In this document: piece by piece, positions 1 through 8,884 of the stretch | How the letters are laid out: every line of letters starts with the position of its first letter | How positions within the stretch are numbered: the stretch's first letter is position 1 | Source of the DNA: a virus | Strand: one strand, 5' to 3' | Length of the DNA: 39,667 nucleotides | IMG/VR virus record: IMGVR_UViG_3300006077_000579 | Span: 1 to 39,667 of that record | The notes under the pieces: model-generated | Database searches by the model: none | Told to the model about the DNA's origin: nothing | The model's input: the letters and a program-made list of their open reading frames with translations, nothing else | Program-made: the position numbers and the translations under genes

Positions 1-1
1 T

Positions 2-574
2 ATGAGTTATATGTTTTGTGATAGTAAATTCAATGGAGATATATCTCAATGGAATGTATCTAGCGTATCCAATATGAGTTTTTTATTTGAATATGGTGAT
101 TTTAATCAAGATATATCTCAATGGAACGTATCTAGCGTAACTAATATGCAAAATATGTTTTCTAATAGTAAATTTAATGGAGATATATCTAATTGGGATG
201 TGTCTAATGTTACTAATATGACACATATGTTTTCAAATACCAAATTCAATGGAAATATATCTGATTGGGATGTGTCTAGTGTAACTGATATGAATAATCT
301 ATTCTTTTTCAGCGAATTCAACGGAGACATATCTAAGTGGGATGTGTCAAATGTGAAAAAGATGTTTCATATGTTCATAAATAGTAAATTTAATCAAGAT
401 ATATCTAGTTGGGATGTGACAAAAGTTACTGATGTGAGCTTTATGTTTGGTTATAGTAAATTTAATCAAGATATATCTAATTGGGACGTATCGGGAAAAT
501 TAAAAGATTTTATGTTTGAGGGGTGTGATATTGAAAGCTCTTTTAAACCAAATTTTAATCAAAGACTGTATTAA
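2..574 (+). CDS. DUF285/BspA-like repeat protein 1 (5' truncated by window edge)
   Basis: This is the C-terminal part of a DUF285 protein. It shows seven 24-residue repeats of the type [17 protein letters not shown], followed by a tail FMFEGC then FKPNFN. The frame is open from the first bases of the window and there is no header domain (TIxxIVxxEI, ADLNHIDVS), so the true start lies upstream and the ATG at 2 is simply the first Met of a repeat. Repeat families of this kind form elongated solenoids related to leucine-rich repeats and are best known from Mycoplasma lipoproteins and BspA-like surface proteins. The target of the phage version is unknown. Confidence 0.88.
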   Translation: MSYMFCDSKFNGDISQWNVSSVSNMSFLFEYGDFNQDISQWNVSSVTNMQNMFSNSKFNGDISNWDVSNVTNMTHMFSNTKFNGNISDWDVSSVTDMNNLFFFSEFNGDISKWDVSNVKKMFHMFINSKFNQDISSWDVTKVTDVSFMFGYSKFNQDISNWDVSGKLKDFMFEGCDIESSFKPNFNQRLY

Positions 575-594
575 ATACTGAAATAAAGGGAAAG

Positions 595-624
595 ATGAGT
601 TTCAAACAAATATTAAAAAGGTAA
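595..624 (+). pseudogene. Header relic MSFKQILKR of a DUF285 gene
   Basis: A good ribosome site (AAAGGGAAAG) precedes ATG and nine codons reading MSFKQILKR, then TAA. This is the first seven residues of the long header found intact at 4294 (MSFKQILEGV), cut short and joined to the AAAAAGGTAAA spacer that precedes short-header genes. It is best explained as a recombination scar between two array cassettes. It could still be translated as a nine-residue upstream peptide before the gene at 628. Confidence 0.6.
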
Positions 625-627
625 AAA

Positions 628-1656
628 ATGAACTCAAACGAAATAATAGCAACTAATGAAACAATTAAAGAGATTGTTAGAAATGAAATAAACAGACTAG
701 GTGAAGAAGCTGATTTAAATCACATTGATGTATCTAATGTAACTGATATGAGTGGTTTATTTTTAGCTAGTAGTTTTGATGGTGACATTTCAAAATGGAA
801 TGTGTCAAACGTAACTGATATGAGTTATATGTTTGCTGAGAGTAAATTTAATGGAAATATATCTGGTTGGAACGTATCTAATGTAACAATTATGGGGGAT
901 TTGTTCGCTGATAGTAAATTTAACAAAGACATTTCTGAGTGGGATGTATCGAATGTGAAAAATACGCGTTTTATGTTTTCTAATAGTGAATTTAACAAAG
1001 ACATTTCTGAATGGGATGTATCGAATGTGGTTGATATGCGTTTTATGTTTCATAGTAGTAGAAAATTTAACAGGAACATTTCTGGATGGGATGTATCAAA
1101 TGTTGAAAATATGGGCTTTATGTTTCATAATAGCCCATTTAATAAAAAGATTTCTGAATGGGATGTATCGAATGTAACTGATATGCATAATATGTTTTCC
1201 TTTAGTAACTTTAATCAAGATATATCTGAATGGGACGTGTCTAGTGTAACTCATATGTATAATATGTTCGCTTATAGTAAATTCAACGGAGATATATCTG
1301 ATTGGAACGTATCTAATGTAAAAGACATGCGTAATATGTTTTATGAAAGTAAATTCAATAAAGATGTATCTAAGTGGAATGTATCAAACGTAACTGACAC
1401 ACATAATATGTTTTATAAAAGTAAATTTAATCAAGATATATCTAAGTGGGATGTATCAAATGTAACTGATATGAGTGGTATGTTTTATAAAAGTAAATTT
1501 AACAAAGACATTTCTGATTGGAATGTATCAAACGTAACCGATATGCGGCAAATGTTCGCTGAAAGTGATTTTAACGGAGACATATCTAAGTGGGTGATTT
1601 CAAGTGACATAAATATAGGGTTTAACACGATAAAGGGTAAAAATGAGTACAAATAA
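628..1656 (+). CDS. DUF285/BspA-like repeat protein 2
   Basis: The 342-residue protein starts with a short header ([16 protein letters not shown], then ADLNHIDVS near residue 30) that looks like an amphipathic helix capping the solenoid. About 12 repeats of 24 residues follow. Conserved columns are Met-x-x-Met/Leu-Phe, Phe-Asn, Ile-Ser-x-Trp-Asp/Asn-Val-Ser and Val. Residues 2, 3, 6, 7, 9, 12 and 16 of each unit vary. The fifth repeat carries one extra residue (HSSRKFNRN), a local register change. The usual IKPEFKPNF tail is missing and the protein ends [18 protein letters not shown]. The last 14 bases overlap the next gene, which suggests coupled translation. There is no signal peptide or membrane segment. 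Confidence 0.92.
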   Translation: MNSNEIIATNETIKEIVRNEINRLGEEADLNHIDVSNVTDMSGLFLASSFDGDISKWNVSNVTDMSYMFAESKFNGNISGWNVSNVTIMGDLFADSKFNKDISEWDVSNVKNTRFMFSNSEFNKDISEWDVSNVVDMRFMFHSSRKFNRNISGWDVSNVENMGFMFHNSPFNKKISEWDVSNVTDMHNMFSFSNFNQDISEWDVSSVTHMYNMFAYSKFNGDISDWNVSNVKDMRNMFYESKFNKDVSKWNVSNVTDTHNMFYKSKFNQDISKWDVSNVTDMSGMFYKSKFNKDISDWNVSNVTDMRQMFAESDFNGDISKWVISSDINIGFNTIKGKNEYK

Positions 1657-3568
1657 AATAATAGCAACTAATGAAACAATTAAAGAAATAGTTGAAAATG
1701 AAATAAAGAGGCTAGGAAATAAAGCTGATTTAAATCATATTGATGTATCTAAAGTAACTGATATGAGTGGTGTGTTCTTCAATACTATATTTAATGGAGA
1801 TATATCTCTGTGGGATGTATCAAATGTAACTGATATGAATTATATGTTTGCAATGAGTAAATTCAATGGAAATATATCTCAATGGAATGTATCAAATGTA
1901 ACTAATATGGGAGGTATGTTTGCTGATAGTGAATTTAATAAAAAGATTTCAGATTGGGATGTGTCAAATGTAACTGAAATGGAAGCTATGTTTTATAAAA
2001 GTAAATTCAACAAAGACATTTCTGATTGGGATGTGTCAAGCGTGAGAAAAATGAGAACTTTATTTGCTCAAAGCAAATTTAACGGAGATATATCTAAATG
2101 GGATGTATCTAAGGTAACTGATATGAGAGCTTTATTTGCTTATAGTGAATTCAACAAAGACATTTCTGAATGGGATGTATCGAATGTGGTTGATATGTCA
2201 ATGATGTTCTCTGGAAGTATCTTTAACAAAGAAATATCTGGATGGGATGTATCTAGTGTAGAGGATATGTCTTCCTTATTCTCTAATAGTGAATTCAACG
2301 GAGATATATCTCAATGGAATACCTTTTGTGTAAAAAATATGAGTTTTATGTTTTCTAATAGTAAATTCAACGGAGACATTTCTGAATGGAATGTGCGAAG
2401 CGTGAGAGATATGGGAGAAATGTTTTTTAATAGCAAATTCAATGGAGATTTATCTAGGTGGCGTATAAGTGGAAAATACACCACGTTGAATATGTGTAAT
2501 AAAAAACCATCAGATGACATCATTGTGGATAAAAAGACAAAAATAACAAATGAAAACATATCTGAAATAGTAAAAAAAGAAATAAAGAGGCTAGGTAATG
2601 AAGCTGATTTGAATCATATTGATGTTAGTAAAGTAACGAATATGGGAGGTTTATTCAAATTTAAAATGTTTAACGGAGATATATCTCAATGGGATGTGTC
2701 AAACGTAACTTGTATGAAAGAAATGTTTTTTGGGAGTAAATTCAACGGAGATTTATCTAATTGGGATGTCTCAAAGGTTACTAATATGGGAAATATGTTC
2801 GCTCATAGTGAATTTAACAAAGACATTTCTAGTTGGAACGTATCTAGTGTAACAAATATGACACATATGTTTGAAACTGTCAAATTTAACGGAGATATAT
2901 CTGAGTGGGACGTGTCAAATGTAAAAAATATGAGTTTTATGTTTTATATTAGCAAATTTAACGGAGATATATCTAAATGGGAAACATCCAGTGTAACTAA
3001 TATGATGCATATGTTTTATGGTAGCCATTTCAACGGAGATATATCTGAGTGGGATGTATCAAATGTGACTGATATGAGTCATATGTTTGCTACCAGTAAA
3101 TTCAATAAAATCATATCTAAGTGGGATGTGTCAAGCGTAAGAAATATGTATTTTATGTTTGGATATAGCGTTTTTAATGGGGATATATCTCAATGGGACG
3201 TGTCAAATGTGATAGATATGAGTTTTATGTTCCAAAATAGTAAATTCAACGGAGATATATCTGAATGGGATGTATCTAATGTGAAAAATATGTATTTTAT
3301 GTTTTCTGAAAGTGAATTTAATGGAGACATATCTAAGTGGAACGTGTCTAATGTAAGAAATACGAACCATATGTTTTGTTTTAGTAAATTTAATCAAGAT
3401 ATTTCCAATTGGGATATATCGAATGTAACTAATATGCATAATATGTTTTATGACAGTGTTTTCGACAAGGATATTTCTGGTTGGAATTTACCTAAAACAA
3501 GAAATTATGATTTATTTGGAGAATTTGAAACCTCTATAATAATTAATAATTCAAAGGTAAATAAATGA
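1643..3568 (+). CDS. DUF285/BspA-like repeat protein 3, double-header fusion
   Basis: At 641 residues this is the longest member, and it is clearly two array genes joined in frame. The first half has a short header and about 10 repeats, ending [12 protein letters not shown] second complete header ([19 protein letters not shown], then [13 protein letters not shown]) begins near residue 290, about nt 2515-2640, followed by about 12 more repeats. The linker [18 protein letters not shown] is unlike any repeat. The end ([17 protein letters not shown]) replaces the usual tail. The start lies inside the previous gene behind AAGGGTAAAA. The stop overlaps the next start as ATGA. The fusion could reflect loss of the stop and spacer between two cassettes. 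Confidence 0.92.
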   Translation: MSTNKIIATNETIKEIVENEIKRLGNKADLNHIDVSKVTDMSGVFFNTIFNGDISLWDVSNVTDMNYMFAMSKFNGNISQWNVSNVTNMGGMFADSEFNKKISDWDVSNVTEMEAMFYKSKFNKDISDWDVSSVRKMRTLFAQSKFNGDISKWDVSKVTDMRALFAYSEFNKDISEWDVSNVVDMSMMFSGSIFNKEISGWDVSSVEDMSSLFSNSEFNGDISQWNTFCVKNMSFMFSNSKFNGDISEWNVRSVRDMGEMFFNSKFNGDLSRWRISGKYTTLNMCNKKPSDDIIVDKKTKITNENISEIVKKEIKRLGNEADLNHIDVSKVTNMGGLFKFKMFNGDISQWDVSNVTCMKEMFFGSKFNGDLSNWDVSKVTNMGNMFAHSEFNKDISSWNVSSVTNMTHMFETVKFNGDISEWDVSNVKNMSFMFYISKFNGDISKWETSSVTNMMHMFYGSHFNGDISEWDVSNVTDMSHMFATSKFNKIISKWDVSSVRNMYFMFGYSVFNGDISQWDVSNVIDMSFMFQNSKFNGDISEWDVSNVKNMYFMFSESEFNGDISKWNVSNVRNTNHMFCFSKFNQDISNWDISNVTNMHNMFYDSVFDKDISGWNLPKTRNYDLFGEFETSIIINNSKVNK

Positions 3569-4170
3569 AAAAAATAAAAGCTTCAAATAAAACAATATTA
3601 GAGATAGTTAATAAAGAAATAAAAAGACTAGGAAATGAAGCTGATTTAAATCATATTGATGTTTCGGATGTAACTAAAATGAACCTTTTATTTTTAAGGA
3701 GTTCCTTTAATGGGGATATATCTAATTGGGATGTATCAAATGTGACTTCTATGTGCGGTGCATTTAGAAATAGCGTATTTAACGGAGATATATCTAAGTG
3801 GAACGTATCTAGGGTAACTGATATGTGTGGGATGTTTAGAGATAGCGAATTTAATCAGGATATTTCTAATTGGGATGCGTCTAGTGTTTCAAATATGGAA
3901 ATTATGTTTGGTGTGAGTAAATTTAACAAAAACATATCTCAATGGGATGTATCTAATGTAATTTTTATGGGTTTTATGTTTTGTGAAAGTGAATTTAATC
4001 AAGATATATCTAAGTGGAATGTTTCAAATGTAACTGATATGGGATATATGTTCTCTAAAAGCAAATTTAACAAAGATGTATCTGGTTGGGATATGCCCAG
4101 CGTAGGAAATATGAAAAATATGTTTTATGGTTGTGATATCAAACCTGAATATAAACCAAATTTCGATTAA
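3565..4170 (+). CDS. DUF285/BspA-like repeat protein 4
   Basis: A 201-residue protein with header [17 protein letters not shown] then [12 protein letters not shown], six repeats, and the complete tail [14 protein letters not shown]. The start overlaps the stop of the preceding gene by four bases (ATGA), so the two are probably translationally coupled. The first repeats are more divergent than average ([26 protein letters not shown]). The stop is followed by a spacer holding a Campylobacter-type promoter for the next gene, so this is likely the last gene of the first transcription unit. Confidence 0.92.
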   Translation: MKKIKASNKTILEIVNKEIKRLGNEADLNHIDVSDVTKMNLLFLRSSFNGDISNWDVSNVTSMCGAFRNSVFNGDISKWNVSRVTDMCGMFRDSEFNQDISNWDASSVSNMEIMFGVSKFNKNISQWDVSNVIFMGFMFCESEFNQDISKWNVSNVTDMGYMFSKSKFNKDVSGWDMPSVGNMKNMFYGCDIKPEYKPNFD

Positions 4171-4202
4171 AGAGCTGAAATTAATTTGTAATTTAAGTTT
4201 GT

Positions 4203-4224
4203 TTTAAGAATATTTTAATATAAT
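4203..4224 (+). promoter_or_regulatory. Host-type promoter for gene at 4294
   Basis: TTTTAAG (4202-4208) is followed by exactly 10 bases and a perfect TATAAT (4219-4224) in the 123-bp gap between two repeat genes. The predicted transcript starts near 4231, leaving a leader of about 60 nt before the ribosome site and ATG at 4294. The TTTAAG plus T-rich stretch before TATAAT resembles the published Campylobacter jejuni sigma70 consensus. Confidence 0.65.
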
Positions 4225-4293
4225 ATTAGATATGGTATTATATAAAGAAATTTAGATTAAATTTAGATTACTTTTAAAAGTTAAAGGAAAAAG

Positions 4294-5010
4294 ATGAGTT
4301 TTAAACAAATACTAGAGGGTGTTGAAAATAAACCTGAAACAATCATAGCTTCAGATAAAACAATTAAAGCTATTGTTACAAATGAAATAAAAAGGCTTGG
4401 AAATGAAGCTGATTTAAATCACATTGATGTGAGTGAAGTAACTGATATGAGCCTTATGTTCGTTAAAAGTAAATTTAATGGAAACATATCTGATTGGGAT
4501 GTCTCCAAAGTAACAAATATGAGCGATATGTTCGCTAAAAGTAAATTTAATGGAGACATATTTGATTGGGATGTCTCCAAAGTAACAAATATGAGACATA
4601 TGTTTTATGGTAGCGTATTCAATAAAGATATTTCTAAGTGGGATGTCTCCAAAGTAACTGATATGTGCGGTTTGTTTTTTGAAAGTAAATTTAATGGAGA
4701 TATATCTAAGTGGGATGTATCAAATGTGATAGATATGTGTGGAATGTTTATGGAAAGTAAATTCGATAAAGACATTTCTGATTGGAATGTGTCTAGTGTA
4801 ACTAATATGAGACATATGTTTGCTGAAAGTGAATTCAATAAAGACATTTCTGATTGGAATATCTCTTTTGTGATAGATATGAGATATATGTTTTTTAAAT
4901 GTATTTTCAATCAAGACATTTCTAAATGGAATATATCTGATATAACTGATATAAGTTATATGTTTTATGCTAGTGTTATCAAATCTGAATTTAAGCCAAA
5001 TTACGATTAA
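4294..5010 (+). CDS. DUF285/BspA-like repeat protein 5
   Basis: This 238-residue protein is the first intact example of the long header: MSFKQILEGVENKPETI is added in front of the IIASDKTIKAIVTNEIKRLG core. Seven repeats follow, and the degenerate tail YASVIKSEFKPNYD. Two consecutive repeats share [10 protein letters not shown] with nearly identical DNA (TGGGATGTCTCCAAAGTAAC at 4496, 4568 and 4640), so unit-by-unit duplication inside the gene is visible. AAAGGAAAAAG gives a strong ribosome site. A promoter sits about 70 bases upstream, making it the first gene of a unit. Confidence 0.92.
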   Translation: MSFKQILEGVENKPETIIASDKTIKAIVTNEIKRLGNEADLNHIDVSEVTDMSLMFVKSKFNGNISDWDVSKVTNMSDMFAKSKFNGDIFDWDVSKVTNMRHMFYGSVFNKDISKWDVSKVTDMCGLFFESKFNGDISKWDVSNVIDMCGMFMESKFDKDISDWNVSSVTNMRHMFAESEFNKDISDWNISFVIDMRYMFFKCIFNQDISKWNISDITDISYMFYASVIKSEFKPNYD

Positions 5011-5031
5011 AGAGTTGAAATTAATTTATAA

Positions 5032-5052
5032 TTTAAGTATTTTTAGTATGAT
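5032..5052 (+). promoter_or_regulatory. Degenerate promoter copy before header relic
   Basis: TTTAAG (5032-5037) and TATGAT (5047-5052) are separated by 9 bases. The surrounding spacer (TTAATTTATAATTTAAGTATTTTTAG) is clearly a decayed copy of the promoter spacer at 4188-4230. It now sits in front of a broken header, so promoter and gene start may have decayed together. Confidence 0.35.
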
Positions 5053-5083
5053 ATCAGATTACTTTTAAAAATTAAAGGAAAGA

Positions 5084-5189
5084 TGAGTTTTAAACAAATA
5101 CTAGAGGTGTATAAAAACCTGAAACAATTATAGCAACAAATACGACAATTAGAGCTATCGTTTTAAGTAAATATCAAAGGGGTTTATAA
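5084..5189 (+). pseudogene. Frameshifted long-header relic
   Basis: A good ribosome site and ATG begin MSFKQILE, then the frame breaks just after the GAG codon and ends at TAG after 16 codons. The lost part continues in another frame as IIATNTTIRAIVLSKYQRGL and then stops (5127-5189). This is a complete header that lost its repeats and was joined to the spacer AGTAAATATCAAAGGGG, which recurs at 10773. It is a decayed or recombined cassette, not a functional gene. Confidence 0.7.
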
Positions 5190-5219
5190 ACCTAAACAAA
5201 AAATTAAAAAGGTAAATAA

Positions 5220-6185
5220 ATGGGTAAAATAAAAGTTACAAATAAAACAATATATGAGATAGTTAATAAGGAAATAAGAAGACTTGGGAATAAGTCTAAT
5301 TTAAATCATATTGATGTTTCGGATGTAACTGATTTAAGCTTTCTATTTTATAGGAGTGATTTCAACGGAGATATATCTGAGTGGGATGTGTCTAATGTAA
5401 CTGATATGAGTTTTATGTTCCAAAATAGTAAATTCAACGGAGATATATCTGAGTGGGATGTGTCTAATGTAACTGATATGAAATATGTGTTTGCTAGTAG
5501 TAAATTCAAAAAAGATATATCAAAATGGAATGTATCTGATGTAGAAGATATGAGCTATATGTTTTATGATAGTGAATTTAATAAAGACATTTCTGGTTGG
5601 GGCGTATCTAATGTAAAAGATGTGATATTTATGTTTGCTCACAGTAAATTTAACAAAGACATATCTAGTTGGAATATGAAAAAAGTAAAAGATATGAGTT
5701 ATGTGTTCTCTAACAGTAAATTCAACGGAGATATATCTGGTTGGGATGTTAGTAATGTTAGTAATATGAATTATATGTTTGCTAATAGTAAATTCAATAA
5801 AGACATTTCTGATTGGAACGTGTCAGGTGTAAGGAATATGTATTCTATGTTTTCTCAAAGTGAATTTAATCGGGACATATCTGAGTGGGACGTATCTTTT
5901 GTTTTAGATATGAGTCATATGTTTTATGAAAGTAAATTCAATAAAGACATTTCAAAATGGAATGTGTCTTTTGTGATAGATATGGACTATATGTTTTATA
6001 AAGGTAATTTCAATAAAGATATATCTGAGTGGGATGTGTCTAGCGTAAAAGAAATGAACTTTACGTTTTTAGGTAGTAAATTTAACAAAGACATTTCAAA
6101 ATGGCGTGTATCAGATGCGACTGATATGAGTTATATGTTTGCTAATAGTAAATTTAATGATGACGTATCTAAGGAGAAAAATTAA
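5220..6185 (+). CDS. DUF285/BspA-like repeat protein 6
   Basis: A 321-residue protein with short header MGKIKVTNKTIYEIVNKEI and the variant [18 protein letters not shown], in which the usual EADLN is KSNLN. About 12 repeats follow. Two neighbouring repeats (5364-5480) share GAGTGGGATGTGTCTAATGT and are almost identical. The C-terminus stops abruptly inside a repeat (NDDVSKEKN), so the tail was lost by truncation. The start follows AAAAAGGTAAATAA. It lies next to a broken header, consistent with local recombination. Confidence 0.92.
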   Translation: MGKIKVTNKTIYEIVNKEIRRLGNKSNLNHIDVSDVTDLSFLFYRSDFNGDISEWDVSNVTDMSFMFQNSKFNGDISEWDVSNVTDMKYVFASSKFKKDISKWNVSDVEDMSYMFYDSEFNKDISGWGVSNVKDVIFMFAHSKFNKDISSWNMKKVKDMSYVFSNSKFNGDISGWDVSNVSNMNYMFANSKFNKDISDWNVSGVRNMYSMFSQSEFNRDISEWDVSFVLDMSHMFYESKFNKDISKWNVSFVIDMDYMFYKGNFNKDISEWDVSSVKEMNFTFLGSKFNKDISKWRVSDATDMSYMFANSKFNDDVSKEKN

Positions 6186-6265
6186 ATTTTAGGATTATAA
6201 ATATCTTTATGATATGTATATGTTTTTGATTAAAGAGTTGAAATTAATTTGTGATTTAAGTTTGT

Positions 6266-6287
6266 TTTAAGTATATTTTGATATAAT
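6266..6287 (+). promoter_or_regulatory. Host-type promoter upstream of gene at 6421
   Basis: TTTTAAG (6265-6271), 10 bases ending in TTTTGA, then TATAAT (6282-6287). The spacer TATATTTTGA matches the T-rich, G-ending -16 element described for C. jejuni especially well. The whole spacer is near-identical to that at 4188-4230, so it was copied together with the cassette. Confidence 0.65.
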
Positions 6288-6336
6288 ATAGCATCAAATA
6301 AATTTAGATTACTTTTTAAAATCAAAGGAAAGGGAG

Positions 6337-6420
6337 GAATTTAAAGAAATACTTTAGGCGTTAGAAATAAACCTGAAACAATTATGGTATCAAATAAAAC
6401 AATTAAATATAAGGTGAAAG
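6337..6420 (+). pseudogene. Start-less, frameshifted header relic
   Basis: GAATTTAAAGAAATACT is identical to the beginning of the intact gene at 6421. Here, however, the ATG has become AGG, and a one-base shortfall (CTTTAGGCG in place of CTAGAGGGTG) breaks the frame before NKPETIMVSNKTIK. The intact header follows immediately, so this is a tandem duplicate of the header in which one copy died. Confidence 0.7.
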
Positions 6421-7035
6421 ATGGAATTTAAAGAAATACTAGAGAGTGTTAGAAATAAGCCTGAAACAATTAAAGCAACAAATAAAACAATTAAAGATAT
6501 TGTCAAAGATGAAATAAAAAGGCTTGGAAATACAGCAGATTTAAATCACATTGATGTGAGCGAAGTAACCGATATGAGTCATATGTTTTCTGAAAGTGAA
6601 TTCAATGGAGACATTTCTAAGTGGGATGTATCTAGTGTAAAAGAGATGGTTTCTATGTTTGTTGCAAGTAAATTCAATGGGGATATTTCTGAGTGGGATG
6701 TGTCTAGCGTAACTGAAATGAGAGAGATGTTTTTTGAAAGTATATTCAACAGAGACATTTCTGAGTGGGATGTGTCTAACGTAACGAATATGGTTAATAT
6801 GTTTTATAGAAGTAAATTCAATAAAGACATTTCTAAGTGGAATGTATCTAAAGTAACAAATATGAGCAAAATGTTTTTTGGAAGTGATTTCAATGGGGAT
6901 ATTTCTGAGTGGGATGTCAAGAGAGTGAAAAATTTTAGAGATATGTTTTATATTAGCAAATTCAACGGAAATTTATATAAATGGGATACGTCTGGTGTAA
7001 GAAATATCAAGAAAACACTTGTGATACCAAATTAA
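6421..7035 (+). CDS. DUF285/BspA-like repeat protein 7
   Basis: A 204-residue protein with long header MEFKEILESVRNKPETIKATNKTI and six repeats. The last unit drifts (LYKWDTSGVRNIKK) and ends TLVIPN without the standard tail. Several neighbouring repeats share GAGTGGGATGTGTCTA, showing unit duplication at the DNA level. The gene is the first intact reading frame after the promoter at 6266 and the dead header. The ribosome site is AAGGTGAAAG. Confidence 0.9.
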   Translation: MEFKEILESVRNKPETIKATNKTIKDIVKDEIKRLGNTADLNHIDVSEVTDMSHMFSESEFNGDISKWDVSSVKEMVSMFVASKFNGDISEWDVSSVTEMREMFFESIFNRDISEWDVSNVTNMVNMFYRSKFNKDISKWNVSKVTNMSKMFFGSDFNGDISEWDVKRVKNFRDMFYISKFNGNLYKWDTSGVRNIKKTLVIPN

Positions 7036-7078
7036 ATTATCACTTTTAAAGCGAAAATAAGTAACTAAAAAATTGTTA

Positions 7079-7129
7079 AATTGGGAGCTTTCAAGTGATG
7101 TTAATTGGAAAATGGTATCAATAGGTTAA
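7079..7129 (+). pseudogene. Repeat-end relic between array genes
   Basis: Read from 7079 the frame gives NWELSSDVNWKMVSIG and a stop. This resembles the end of the protein at 628 (SKWVISSDINIGFN). It has no start codon or ribosome site. I take it as a leftover 3' fragment of another array gene. Confidence 0.4.
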
Positions 7130-7153
7130 AAGATTAAAAATAAAAGGAAAAAG

Positions 7154-7876
7154 ATGAGCGATTTTAAACAAATACTAGAGGATGTTAGGAATAAGCCTGA
7201 TATAATTAAAGTAACAAATAAAACGATTAAAAAGATAGTTGAAAGGGAAATAAAAAGTCTAGGTAATGAAGCTGATTTAAACCATATTGATGTATCTAAA
7301 GTAACCGATATGTCTGCATTGTTCAAAAACTCATCATTCAACGGAAATATTTCAGAATGGGATGTTAGTAATGTTACTGATATGGACTCTTTGTTTAAAG
7401 GTAGTAAATTTAATGGAGACATTTCTGAATGGGATGTATTATGCGTAACTAATATGAGACATATGTTTTGGGAAACTAAATTTAATGGAGACATTTCTAA
7501 ATGGGATGTATCTAGTGTAGAAAATATGGTTGGTTTATTTTTTGATAGTAAATTTAACGGAGATATATCTAAGTGGGATGTATCTAGTGTAGAAAATATG
7601 TGTGATATGTTTCATAAAACTCCATTCAATCAAGATATATCCGAATGGGATGTATCTAGCGTGAAAAAAATGAATTGTATGTTTTCTGAATGTAAATTCA
7701 ATAAAGACATATCTGAATGGGATATATCTAATGTAAAAAATATGTGGGCAATGTTTATGAAAAGTAATTTTAACAAAGACCTTTCTAAGTGGAAAATCGG
7801 TCACGTGATAGACATATCAGATATGTTCTCCGAGTGTAATATTAAACCTGAATTTAAACCAAATTACGGATTTTAA
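7154..7876 (+). CDS. DUF285/BspA-like repeat protein 8
   Basis: A 240-residue protein with header variant MSDFKQILEDVRNKPDIIKV, seven repeats and the tail SECNIKPEFKPNYGF. Just past the stop, a second tail (FKPNFVYN, stop at 7896-7898) reads in another frame, so two tails have been joined end to end by recombination at the TTTAAACCAAATT sequence they share. Start chosen at the ATG after AAAAGGAAAAAG. The same spacer and header recur before the next gene. Confidence 0.92.
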   Translation: MSDFKQILEDVRNKPDIIKVTNKTIKKIVEREIKSLGNEADLNHIDVSKVTDMSALFKNSSFNGNISEWDVSNVTDMDSLFKGSKFNGDISEWDVLCVTNMRHMFWETKFNGDISKWDVSSVENMVGLFFDSKFNGDISKWDVSSVENMCDMFHKTPFNQDISEWDVSSVKKMNCMFSECKFNKDISEWDISNVKNMWAMFMKSNFNKDLSKWKIGHVIDISDMFSECNIKPEFKPNYGF

Positions 7877-7919
7877 ACCAAATTTCGTTTATAATTAGAT
7901 TAAAAATAAAAGGAAAAAG

Positions 7920-8861
7920 ATGAGCGATTTTAAACAAATACTAGAGGATGTTAGAAATAAGCCTGATATAATTAAAGCTACTACTAGGACAATTAAAGAT
8001 ATTGTTAGAAATGAAATTGAAAGGCTTGGTGACAAAGCTGATTTAAACCATATTGATGTTTCAGAAGTAACCAATATGTATGTGTTGTTCAAAAACTCAT
8101 CATTCAACGGAGACATTTCTGGTTGGGATGTGTCTAATGTGACTGGTATGGAAAGTATGTTTAGTGGAAGTAAATTCAATAAAGACATATCTGAATGGAA
8201 TGTGTCTAAAGTAGAAAATATGAAACAAATGTTTTATAAAAGTGAATTTAATCAAGATATTTCTGATTGGGATGTGTCTAAAGTAGAAAATATGATACAT
8301 ACATTTTTTGATAGCAAATTTAATGGGGACATTTCTGATTGGGATGTATCTAAATTAACAAATATGCGTTATATGTTTTCTAAATCTCCATTTAATCAAG
8401 ACATTTCAAAATGGGATGTATCAAAAGTGAAAAATATGGAAAGTGTGTTTTTTAACAGTAAATTCAATAAAGACATTTCTGATTGGGATGTGTCTAAAGT
8501 AGAAAATATGAAACAAATGTTTTCTTACAGTAAATTTAATAAAGATATATCTGATTGGGATGTGTCAAATGTAACTGATATGGAAGATATGTTTAGTGGA
8601 AGTAAATTCAATAAAGACATTTCTGAGTGGGATGTATCTAAAGTAGAAAATATGAAGCAAATGTTTGCTGAAAGCGAATTTAATCAAGATATTCCTGATT
8701 GGGATGTGTCTAAAGTAAAATATATGACGGAAATGTTTTATAAGAGTAAATTCAATAAAGATATTTCTGGTTGGAATTTAGCTAACATCAAGGATACATC
8801 ACATATGTTTTATGGCTGTGATATTAAACGGGATTTTGAGCCAAATTTCGTTTATAATTAG
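7920..8861 (+). CDS. DUF285/BspA-like repeat protein 9
   Basis: A 313-residue protein with the header of its left neighbour (MSDFKQILEDVRNKPDIIKA), then TTRTIKDIVRNEIERLG. It has about 10 repeats, several sharing the DNA for DWDVSKVENMKQMF (8220, 8504, 8650), a local unit amplification. One unit has an unusual Pro (NQDIPDWDVS). The tail YGCDIKRDFEPNFVYN is the FVYN type, matching the tail relic just upstream at 7872-7898, so this spacer and tail were duplicated as a block. Confidence 0.92.
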   Translation: MSDFKQILEDVRNKPDIIKATTRTIKDIVRNEIERLGDKADLNHIDVSEVTNMYVLFKNSSFNGDISGWDVSNVTGMESMFSGSKFNKDISEWNVSKVENMKQMFYKSEFNQDISDWDVSKVENMIHTFFDSKFNGDISDWDVSKLTNMRYMFSKSPFNQDISKWDVSKVKNMESVFFNSKFNKDISDWDVSKVENMKQMFSYSKFNKDISDWDVSNVTDMEDMFSGSKFNKDISEWDVSKVENMKQMFAESEFNQDIPDWDVSKVKYMTEMFYKSKFNKDISGWNLANIKDTSHMFYGCDIKRDFEPNFVYN

Positions 8862-8884
8862 ATTAAAAAAATAAAAGGAAAAAG

